In this document: piece after piece, positions 53,596 through 62,040 of the stretch
How positions within the stretch are numbered: position 1 is the stretch's first letter
Layout of the letters: every line of letters starts with the position of its first letter
NCBI GenBank assembly: GCA_049840935.1
Contig: JASGJA010000016.1
Location: 62,001-126,000, forward strand
Direction: 5' to 3'
Source: Mesorhizobium_G sp049840935
Lineage (GTDB): Bacteria > Pseudomonadota > Alphaproteobacteria > Rhizobiales > Rhizobiaceae
Length of the DNA: 64,000 bases
Translations under genes and position numbers: made by a program
The notes under the pieces: generated by a model
Seen by the model: the letters and a program-made list of their open reading frames with translations, nothing else
Database searches by the model: none
What the model was told of the DNA's origin: nothing

Positions 53596-54009
53596 ATGAT
53601 GAGGGGAATCGCAATTGCAGGCGTGCTGACTGCGGTGTTTCTGCAGGGTTGCGCATCTGTAGGCGGAGCACGGACGGGTGCAGGCGCTGCGCCGTCAGAA
53701 TCGGTAATTACGGCACTGGGTGGCGGCCTGATTGGTGGTAAGATCGGCAGCGACCTTTCCTCCCGCGACCGGCGCAAGGCGCTGGAAGCCGAGTATAAGG
53801 CGCTTGAATATGGCCAGAGCAGCCAGGTGGTTACTTGGAAGAGCGACCGCGACGAGAATCGCGGCGAAGTGGTGGCTGCGCAGCCTTACCGCGTTGGCTC
53901 GCAGGATTGTCGCCAATATGTCCACACGCTCTATACGGGGCAGGCGAGCCAGAGCGCGCACGGCACCGCTTGCCGCAATAGCGACGGTAGCTGGTCGCTG
54001 CTGAATTGA
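53596..54009 (+). CDS. glycine-zipper outer membrane lipoprotein
   Basis: The 137-residue protein has a lipoprotein signal with the lipobox LQGC (cysteine near residue 19) and no aspartate at +2, so outer membrane sorting is likely. A glycine zipper follows (ALGGGLIGGKIGSDL) and then a soluble domain with a cysteine pair (QDCRQYVHTLY and TACRNSDGSW), similar to the rickettsial 17-kDa antigen family (RT0821/Lpp0805). It stands between feuQ and the ccm operon, in the same direction. Confidence 0.8.
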   Translation: MMRGIAIAGVLTAVFLQGCASVGGARTGAGAAPSESVITALGGGLIGGKIGSDLSSRDRRKALEAEYKALEYGQSSQVVTWKSDRDENRGEVVAAQPYRVGSQDCRQYVHTLYTGQASQSAHGTACRNSDGSWSLLN

Positions 54010-54124
54010 GCCGGTAGGACGTTCTGTCGCGCGGTTTTGCGGCAAATATGACGCGCATTTGACCCTGAACGCCAAATCGCCGCAGTGTCGGTATGTTGTA
54101 GCGTCAATGCCGGATCATTATTGA

Positions 54125-55231
54125 GTGGCAATGTTTTTTTGGGTCGCAGCCGCTTTATTGACCTTCGCTGCCAGTCTGGCGGTGTTAATCCCGCTTTCGC
54201 GGCGGGTTGAGGTTGCTGGCGCGCAGGCCAACGAAATCAATGTTTATCGGGATCAACTCGCAGAAGTCGAACGCGATGTAAGCCGTGGGATTCTGGCGAG
54301 AGAAGAGGCCGAACAGGCGCGCGCCGAGATTGGCCGCCGCATATTGCGCGCGGGCGACGATGACGCCGTATCGAAACAGGCTAAGGGTGGCGCTGCTTTC
54401 CGCATCGCGGGCGCTGCTGCCGTGATTTCGATTCCGTTGGTGAGCTGGGGGCTTTATGCGCTTCTTGGTTCGCCGAACCTGCCGGAACAGCCATTATCGG
54501 CGCGCATGACGCGTGATCCTTCAACAAACACGCCCGCTGAATTGGTGGCGCGCGCCGAAGCGCAACTTGCCGCCAATCCGGACGATCTTCGTGGCTGGGA
54601 TGTGCTGGCGCCAATCTACATCAAGATGCAGCGCTTCGATGATGCAGTGAGCGCTTATCGCAATGCGCTGCGGCTTGGCGGTTCGTCGGCAATTCGTCAG
54701 GCGGGATTGGGTGAAGCGCTGGTGTATCAGTCCGGTGGGCTGATTACCAAGGAAGCGCAGGCGGCTTTCGAGCAAGCCTTGAAAGACACTCCCGACATGC
54801 CGAAGGCGCGGTTTTTTCTGGCGATGGTAAAGGCGCAGGAAGGCCAGACCGAGCAGGCGGCGACCGAATGGAGAAAACTCACGGCGAGCTTGCCGCAGGA
54901 CGACCCCTGGCGGGAAGCTGCGCAGGCAATGCTTGCACGCACGGCGAATGGTCCCGATCAGGCGCAGGCTCAAGCGGCAGAACAGATGCCTCCCGCCGAC
55001 CGCGCCGCGATGATCGAGCAGATGGTTGCGAGTCTCGATAGCAAACTGCGCGAGAATCCCAACGATCTGGAAGGCTGGCAGCAGCTAGTGCGTTCTTATC
55101 TCGTATTGGGCAAAGAACGTGATGCTGCGGATGCGCTTTCGCGGGGAGTGACTGCGCTGGGAGCGGGTACTATGGCCGCAAAGCAATTGTCGGATTTTGC
55201 GGTTGCTCAAGGCATGAAGGTGGAGCCATGA
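54125..55231 (+). CDS. ccmI: cytochrome c maturation protein CcmI (CycH)
   Basis: CcmI is a membrane chaperone that holds apocytochrome c for haem attachment. The 368-residue protein has two membrane segments (about residues 2-22 and 94-116) with a leucine-zipper-like cytoplasmic loop (INVYRDQLAEVERDVSRGIL) between them, then a periplasmic TPR domain (DLRGWDVLAPIYIKMQRFDDAVSAYRNAL and following repeats). It is first in ccmI-ccmE-ccmF-ccmH and overlaps ccmE by four bases. Start is GTG 54125 or ATG 54131. Confidence 0.93.
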   Translation: MAMFFWVAAALLTFAASLAVLIPLSRRVEVAGAQANEINVYRDQLAEVERDVSRGILAREEAEQARAEIGRRILRAGDDDAVSKQAKGGAAFRIAGAAAVISIPLVSWGLYALLGSPNLPEQPLSARMTRDPSTNTPAELVARAEAQLAANPDDLRGWDVLAPIYIKMQRFDDAVSAYRNALRLGGSSAIRQAGLGEALVYQSGGLITKEAQAAFEQALKDTPDMPKARFFLAMVKAQEGQTEQAATEWRKLTASLPQDDPWREAAQAMLARTANGPDQAQAQAAEQMPPADRAAMIEQMVASLDSKLRENPNDLEGWQQLVRSYLVLGKERDAADALSRGVTALGAGTMAAKQLSDFAVAQGMKVEP

Positions 55232-55686
55232 CCCGCAAGCAAAAGCGCATGACGGTCATTTTCGGCGGCCTTGGCTTTTTGGCGATTGCGGCTGCGTTGA
55301 CCTTTTACGCGCTCGGCCAAAGGGCGTCATACTTCTACATGCCGGTTGATCTCCAAACCGCACAGCTTGCACCGGGACAGCGTATCCGGCTCGGCGGATT
55401 GGTGGAAAGTGGCAGCATTGTACGCGGCGAGGGGACAACTGTGCGCTTTGCCGTGACCGACCATGAGAACACGGTGAAAGTGACCTATACCGGCATTTTG
55501 CCTGACCTGTTTCGTGAAGAGCAAGGCGTGATTACAGAAGGCAGTTTCGGAAGCGATGGCGTTTTCGTTGCCGACAGCGTGTTGGCAAAGCATGATGAAA
55601 ACTACATGCCGAAGGAAGTCGCCGACAGCCTCAAGAAGAAGGGCCTTTTTGTACCCGATGAAACCAAGCCCACGCCGGGAAGCTGA
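55228..55686 (+). CDS. ccmE: cytochrome c maturation haem chaperone CcmE (CycJ)
   Basis: CcmE binds haem covalently in the periplasm and delivers it to the lyase. The 152-residue protein has one N-terminal membrane segment (about residues 8-29), a beta-barrel domain with RIRLGGLVESGSIVRGEGTTVRF, and the haem-binding histidine in LAKHDENYMPKEV near residue 122. The C-terminal tail is disordered. The ATG overlaps the ccmI stop and ccmF follows after two bases. Confidence 0.95.
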   Translation: MTRKQKRMTVIFGGLGFLAIAAALTFYALGQRASYFYMPVDLQTAQLAPGQRIRLGGLVESGSIVRGEGTTVRFAVTDHENTVKVTYTGILPDLFREEQGVITEGSFGSDGVFVADSVLAKHDENYMPKEVADSLKKKGLFVPDETKPTPGS

Positions 55687-55688
55687 CG

Positions 55689-57660
55689 ATGATCGAGATC
55701 GGACATTTCGCGCTCGTTCTCGCCTTCGCGCTGGCGCTGGTGCAGTCGATAGTGCCACTGGTCGGCGCACGGCGCAATGATGCGCGCATGATGGGCGTGG
55801 CTGCTCCTGCCGCGATTACCGGTTTTGCGCTGACGGCGCTAGCGTTTGTGGCGCTGCTGAGCGCTTTTGCGCAGTCAGACTTTTCGGTCGTGAATGTTTG
55901 GGAAAACTCCCATTCGTTGAAGCCAATGCTATTCAAGATCACGGGCGCATGGGGAAGCCATGAAGGCTCCATGCTGCTCTGGGTGCTGATCCTCACCTTT
56001 TTCGGAGCGCTGGTCGCGGCGTTTGGTGGCAATTTGCCCGAAACACTGAAAGCCAATGTGCTGGCCGTGCAGGGCTTTATCGGCGCGACGTTCTTCCTGT
56101 TTATCCTGACGACATCGAACCCGTTCGCGCGCATCGATCCCGCACCTATCGAGGGGCGCGACCTCGAATCCGATCCTGCAGGACATCGGCCTCGCGGTGC
56201 ATCCGCCGATGCTCTATCTCGGCTATGTCGGCTTTTCCATTTGCTTTTCGTTCGCGGTTGCTGCCCTGATCGAAGGGCGCATTGATGCGGCATGGGCGCG
56301 CTGGGTGCGCCCGTGGACGCTTGCCGCGTGGATGTTCCTGACCGGCGGCATCGCGATGGGGTCTTACTGGGCCTATTACGAACTGGGCTGGGGCGGCTTC
56401 TGGTTCTGGGACCCGGTCGAGAACGCATCCTTCATGCCGTGGTTGGCGGGTACGGCATTGCTGCATTCTGCAGTGGTCATGGAAAAGCGCTCGGCGTTGA
56501 AAATCTGGACGCTGCTGCTCGCCATCCTGACTTTTTCCTTGTCGCTGCTCGGGACGTTCCTCGTGCGGTCGGGCGTGCTGACCTCGGTGCACGCATTCGC
56601 GACCGACCCGTCGCGTGGCGTGTTCATTCTTGGCATACTGACACTGTTTATTGGTGGCTCCTTGCTCCTGTTTGCCCTGCGCGCGCATTCGCTGACGGCG
56701 GGCGGACTATTTCACCCGATTTCGCGCGAGGGCGCGCTGGTGCTCAACAATCTGTTCCTGACAACGGCGACGGCGACGGTGCTAATCGGCACGCTCTATC
56801 CGCTTCTGATGGAGGCCGTTGCTGGGTCGAAGATCTCCGTGGGTGCGCCGTTCTTCGACATGACCTTCGTTCCTCTGGTGATCCCGCTGCTGTTCGCTGT
56901 GCCGTTCGGGCCGCTACTCGCGTGGAAGCGGGGTGATCTTTATGCGGCAGCGCAGCGCTTGGCGTTTGCGTTTGGTGGGGCGCTGGTGGTCGCTTTGCTG
57001 GTGCTGATGCTGCGCGAAAGAGGTTCCGCATTCGCCGCTGCGGGTATCGGCCTTGCCGCGTGGATGATGCTCGGCGCGTTGACCGATCTATTTGTGAAAG
57101 CGGGTATCCCGCGCGTATCCGTATCGGTTGGATTGCGGCGCTTGGCCGGATTGCCGCGCTCCATGTTTGGCACGGCGCTGGCGCATTTCGGTATCGGCAT
57201 GACTGTGCTTGGTATCGTCTGCGTTGCTGCCTTCGGCACCGAATCCATTGCCACGATGAAGAAAGGCGATACGCTCGATGTTGGCGGCAGGCATCTTCGC
57301 TTTGACGGGCTGCGACCGCAGACGGGGCCTAACTTCACAGCACAGACCGGTACTTTTGTGCTGGATGATGGAAGCACGGTGGAATTGTCAAAACGCTTCT
57401 ATCCCGTGCGGCAAATGCCGACGACAGAGGCTGGCATCAAGACGCTGATTTTCAGCCAGATCTATGTGCAATTGGGCGACGAGACGCCGGATGGCGGCAT
57501 TGTCGTGCACGCATGGTGGAAGCCGCTGGTCACGCTCATCTGGCTGGGCGGACTGGTGATGATGGTTGGTGCGGCTGTGTCGCTGTCTGATCGCCGGTTG
57601 CGCGTTGGCGCGCCTTCCGCCCGGCGTGCGAGGGCTGCGACGGGAAGCGCAAGCGCATGA
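55689..57660 (+). CDS. ccmF: cytochrome c haem lyase subunit CcmF (CycK), one frameshift
   Basis: CcmF is the many-membrane-segment subunit of the haem lyase. Recognisable parts are WGSHEGSMLLWVL, the tryptophan-rich WGGFWFWDPVENASFMPWL motif, and several conserved histidines. The frame breaks near 56164-56168 after EGRDL, where the universal N-P of the DLNP motif is shifted; removing one base gives 656 residues, the family length. Observed GAATC (56166-56170) is at the break. ccmF is required for all c-type cytochromes, so a real mutation is unlikely in a genome with cytochrome c genes. Confidence 0.94.
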
Positions 57661-58121
57661 TGCGGCGGTTTCTAGCGCTCGTGCTGATGCTTGCGGCCTT
57701 GGCCGCACCCGCGCTCGCGGTGCAGCCGGACGAGGTGCTGAAAGACCCGGTGCTTGAAGCCCGCGCGCGCAATCTTTCCGCAGGGCTTCGCTGCATGGTC
57801 TGCCAAAATCAATCCATCGATGATTCGAACGCGGACCTTGCGCGCGACCTGCGCATATTGGTGCGTGAACGCTTGACGGCGGGGGACAGCGACCAACAGG
57901 TGATCGACTATGTCGTTGCGCGTTACGGCGAGTTTGTGCTGCTGCAACCGCGCTTTAGCTGGCGCAATGGGGTACTCTGGGCAACGCCCGCCGTTCTGCT
58001 GTTGGCAGGCGTTGCCTATGCGTTGACGCGCGCGCGCTCCGGTATGCGCCGCGTGCCGGAAAAGCTGACTTCCGAAGAGGAAGCGAGGCTCGATGAGATC
58101 CTCGGCAAGGGGCAAAACTGA
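57657..58121 (+). CDS. ccmH: cytochrome c maturation thiol protein CcmH (CycL)
   Basis: CcmH reduces apocytochrome cysteines before haem attachment. The 154-residue protein has a signal peptide (cleavage near ALA-VQP), the thiol motif LRCMVCQNQSIDDSNADLARDLR with its CxxC pair near residues 43-46, and one C-terminal membrane segment (about residues 104-122). The ATG overlaps the ccmF stop. It ends the ccm operon; the degP gene follows after 122 bases. Confidence 0.94.
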   Translation: MMRRFLALVLMLAALAAPALAVQPDEVLKDPVLEARARNLSAGLRCMVCQNQSIDDSNADLARDLRILVRERLTAGDSDQQVIDYVVARYGEFVLLQPRFSWRNGVLWATPAVLLLAGVAYALTRARSGMRRVPEKLTSEEEARLDEILGKGQN

Positions 58122-58243
58122 CGACCTCAACATTACGAAAGTTTCATGCGCAGGTCATGGCTTCGTAATCCGACCTTTCCTACCTTCAAACCATAAGGTG
58201 CCGGTCAGGTGATCGCTCCACCTATCGAGAAGGATCAGGAAAA

Positions 58244-59807
58244 ATGGAACAGCAAAAGAATTCCAAGACCCGCAACCGCCTGCTGGCGGCTGGCGCATCG
58301 ATGGCGATTGCCGCAGCCATTGGCTTTGGCGCAGTCACCACCGGCACGGCTCCAGTGTTTGCGGAAGCGGTGTCTGTGCAGGCGCCGCAGGTGCCTAGCT
58401 TCGCCGATGTCGTGCAGCAGGTTTCGCCGGCTGTCGTGAGCGTTCAGGTGAAATCAAACATTCAGCCTGCTAACGACGATAGCGGTCCGTTCGGTGGCCC
58501 CGGCGGCTTCAACGATCTTCCAGACGATCATCCGCTGAAGCGCTTCTTCCGCGAATTCCGCGGTGATGGAAACGGTGACGGCGGCAATGGCGGCCCTGGC
58601 CAGTGGCGCGAATTCCGCCGCGACGACAGCAAGCCCGGCCCGAAGCGTCCGCGCGGCCCACGCCCGGTTTCTCAGGGTTCCGGCTTCTTCATTTCTGAAG
58701 ATGGCTATCTCGTCACCAACAATCACGTCGTTCAGGATGGCCAGAACTTCACCGTGGTGATGGATGATGGCAAGGAACTGGATGCCAAGCTGATCGGCAC
58801 CGATCCGCGCACTGACCTTGCCGTGCTAAAGGTCGATGGCGGCAGCCAGAAATTCACCTATGTGGATTTCGCGGATAATTCCCAGGTTCGCGTTGGCGAC
58901 TGGGTCGTTGCGGTTGGCAATCCGTTCGGTCTCGGAGGCACCGTGACGGCTGGCATCGTGTCGGCTCGTGGCCGTGACATTGGCGCTGGCCCATATGATG
59001 ACTTCATCCAGATCGACGCCGCCGTGAACCGTGGTAACTCCGGGGGTCCGGCATTCAATTTGAATGGTAAGGTTGTCGGCATCAACACGGCGATCTTCTC
59101 GCCATCGGGCGGCAATGTGGGCATCGCCTTCGCAATTCCGGCTTCGACTGCAAAGCAGGTCGTTGGCGAACTGATGAAGGACGGCAGCGTTGAACGCGGC
59201 TGGCTTGGCGTTCAGATCCAGCCGGTGACGGATGAGGTTGCTGAAATCGCTCGGTCTTACCACTGCCAAGGGCGCCCTAGTTTCCGAACCACAGGCTGAT
59301 GGCCCCGGTGTCAAGGCTGGCATCAAGTCTGGTGACGTTATCACCGCCGTTAATGGCAAGGATGTCGCCGGCCCTCGTGAACTGGCCCGTATGATTGGCG
59401 GCATTGCGCCCGGTGATACGGTTGATGTCGCTCTGTGGCGTAACGGCAAGAGCGAGACGGTAAAGGTCAAGCTCGGTGAACTGCCGGGCGATCAGAAGCA
59501 GGCTTCGGTTGAGCAGCCCGGACCGGTTGAACCGGGTACGCTCGCCGATCTCGGCCTTACCGTGACGCGCGCTGATGATGGCAAGGGTCTTGTCGTAACC
59601 GATGTCGATCCAGACAGCGACGCCGCTGACCGCGGCATTCAGGCGGGCGACGTGATCCGCTCGATCAACTCGGTCGAGGTCAAGGACACCAAGGACGTTA
59701 CCGACGCGATGAAGACTGCATCGGATGCAGGCCGCAAGTCGGTTCTGGTTCAGATTTCTCGCGACGACAACACACGCTTCGTGCCGTTGCCGATTGCCAA
59801 GGGTTGA
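58244..59807 (+). CDS. degP: DegP/HtrA-family periplasmic serine protease (one frameshift)
   Basis: DegP degrades and refolds damaged periplasmic proteins. The protein has an export segment (about residues 13-40), a glycine-rich flexible loop, the catalytic triad in TNNHVV, DPRTDLAVLK and RGNSGGPAFN, and two PDZ domains. The frame breaks at 59243-59248, between TDEVAE and SLGLTTAKGA; observed GAAATC becomes GAATC, a CcrM site, when one A is removed, and gives 520 residues. The two-component genes after the terminator may respond to envelope stress, but that is inference. Confidence 0.94.
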
Positions 59808-59834
59808 GTCGGTAAAAGGCTCGGTGTGGAGCAG

Positions 59835-59864
59835 GCGGCGGGCTCGACAAGGGCCCGCCGCTTT
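59835..59864 (+). terminator. terminator hairpin after degP
   Basis: Nine-base arms GCGGCGGGC and GCCCGCCGC with a nine-base loop are followed by only three T residues, 27 bases after the degP stop. Confidence 0.55.
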
Positions 59865-59906
59865 GCGTAGCTGCGCAGAATTTTAAAACAAGCTATAGAT
59901 TGCACC

Positions 59907-60581
59907 ATGAAGATTCTGGTCATCGAGGACGATAAGGAAGCAGCCGACTACTTGAAAAAGGCACTCGGCGAGGCTGGCCATAACGCGCATGTGGCGGGCG
60001 ATGGCGATACAGGCTTTGCGATGGCGGATGGCGGCGACTATGACGTGCTGATCGTGGATAGGATGCTGCCGCATCGCAACGGTCTTACGTTGATTGCGGA
60101 TATTCGCGCGAAGGGTAACGCCACGCCGGTGCTCATTCTCTCTGCGCTTGGCGAGGTGGATGATCGTGTGACGGGACTTCGTGCCGGTGGTGATGACTAC
60201 CTGACCAAGCCATACGCGTTTACGGAACTGCTGGCTCGCATCGAAGTGTTAAGTCGCCGTTCTTCGACGAAGGAAGTCGAGACGGTCTATCGTGTTGGCG
60301 ATCTGGAGTTGGATCGCTTGTCACACAGCGCCAAGCGCGCTGGCAAAGAGATCGTCCTCCAGCCGCGCGAATTCAGATTGCTTGAATATCTGATGCGGCA
60401 CAGCGGGCAGGTCGTGACGCGCACCATGCTGCTGGAAAATGTGTGGGACTATCATTTTGATCCGCAGACCAACGTGATTGACGTCCACGTTTCGCGTCTG
60501 CGCGGCAAGATTGAAAAAGGATTTGAGAAGCCGCTGCTGCATACTATTCGCGGGTCAGGCTATATGTTGAAGGCCGGATAG
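59907..60581 (+). CDS. OmpR-family response regulator next to degP
   Basis: The 224-residue protein has a receiver domain (VIEDDKEAADYL, the phospho-acceptor aspartate in LIVDRMLPHRNGL near residue 51, and TKPYAFTEL) and a winged-helix domain (LQPREFRLLEYLMRHSGQVVTRTMLLENVW, then VIDVHVSRLRGKI). It is followed after three bases by its kinase. The block degP, regulator, kinase, glnE is conserved in rhizobia, and control of envelope stress genes is plausible but unproven. Confidence 0.88.
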   Translation: MKILVIEDDKEAADYLKKALGEAGHNAHVAGDGDTGFAMADGGDYDVLIVDRMLPHRNGLTLIADIRAKGNATPVLILSALGEVDDRVTGLRAGGDDYLTKPYAFTELLARIEVLSRRSSTKEVETVYRVGDLELDRLSHSAKRAGKEIVLQPREFRLLEYLMRHSGQVVTRTMLLENVWDYHFDPQTNVIDVHVSRLRGKIEKGFEKPLLHTIRGSGYMLKAG

Positions 60582-60584
60582 AGC

Positions 60585-62040
60585 GTGGCCTGGAGAATTC
60601 CCGCTGCGCTCAAGACGACGGCCTTTCGGCTGTCTGCGCTGTATCTGCTTTTGTTCGCGGCCTGTGCGGTCATTCTAGTGCTGTACATGACCGCGATGTC
60701 TGCGCGACTGCTCAACGATCAGACACAGGAGGCGATAACCAGCGAGGCGTCCGACCTCGGACGCGCCTATGCGCGCGGCGGTTTGCCGTTGATGGTGCGT
60801 ATGGTCGCCAGCCGCTCACGCCAGCCAGGGGCGAACCTCTATCTCATCGCAGACAGTCAGGGCCGGATACTTTCCGGCAATGTCGAGAGCCTTGAGCCGG
60901 GCGTATTCGACGTCGACGGATGGACGCAGCGCCCGTTCTCATACAAGCGCTTTGGCGAGGGTTCGCCGCAGGTGGAGGGCGAGCGCGAAGGTACGTTGAC
61001 CGAAGTGGATCGCGATGCCGACGGACACCAAGCGCTGGCGCTGGTGTTGCGATTGCCCAATCAGATGATCCTGCTTGTCGGGCGTGATCTGGGTGAGCCT
61101 GAGCGGTTCAGGTCGGCAATTCGGCAGGCGCTTGTCATTTCGCTTGGCATGATGGCCTTCGGCGGCTTGCTGATCTGGTTCTTCGTCGGGCGGCGCGCAT
61201 TGAAGCGGATCGACAGCGTATCGGCCGCGAGCAAGCGCATTATGGGCGGCGACCTGACAGGGAGATTGCCCGTTTCCGGTGCAGGCGACGAATTTGACCG
61301 GCTTTCGGAAAACCTGAACGTCATGCTGTCGCGGATAGGCGAACTCAATGATGGGCTAAAGGAAGTTTCGGACAATATCGCGCATGACCTCAAAACGCCG
61401 CTCACAAGACTGCGTAATCGGGCGGAGGCGGCACTTACGGGCAAGCCAAACGCGGGGGAATACCGCCAAGCGCTGGAAGCGACGATTTCCAGAGTCGGAC
61501 CAGTTGATTCGCACGTTCAACGCCATCCTGATGATTTCGCGGCTGGAAGCGGGTTATTCTGCCGAACAGGTGGAGCCTGTCGATCTCGCGGAAGCCGTCG
61601 CTGATGTGGCTGAACTCTACGATCCAGTTGCAGAAGAGGCGGGAGTTTCGCTCACCAGCCGGGTTCAGCCGGGTTGCACAATCAAGGGCAACAGGGAACT
61701 GGTCGCGCAGGCGCTTTCCAACATCGTGGACAACGCGATCAAATATTCCGCAGGTTCGACAGACGCGCCCAAGGTCGACATATCGCTTGCGCTGGAACAG
61801 GGCGATTGCGTGATCCGCGTGCGCGACAACGGCCCTGGCATTGCCGAAGAAGCCGACCGGCACCGCGTGACGGAGCGGTTCGTACGGCTGGAAAAAAGCC
61901 GTTCGCAGCCGGGTTCAGGGTTGGGCTTGAGCCTCGCCAAGGCTGTTATGAAATTTCACGGTGGCAAACTTGATGTTCTTTCGGCAAATCCCGGATTATT
62001 GGTTGTGATGACATTTCATGGCCAACGAGATTCGGAATGA
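60585..62040 (+). CDS. sensor histidine kinase next to degP (one frameshift)
   Basis: The kinase has two membrane segments (about residues 13-38 and 180-202), a HAMP linker (RIDSVSAASKRIMGGDLTGRLP), the histidine box SDNIAHDLKTPLTRLRNRAEAAL, and an ATPase domain with NIVDNAIKYS, DNGPGIAEEAD and GSGLGLSLAKAV. The frame breaks at 61484-61489, between EATI and PESDQLIRT; observed GATTTC restores the frame as GATTC, a CcrM site, giving about 484 residues. It starts at a GTG three bases after the regulator and overlaps glnE by four bases. Confidence 0.88.

Noticed and set aside
2318..62040. Eleven conserved genes as pseudogenes
   Set aside because: All catalytic motifs are intact on both sides of each break, corrected lengths match the families, and several genes (ccmF, sodB) would be costly to lose. 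The shared GANTC context fits sequencing error better.
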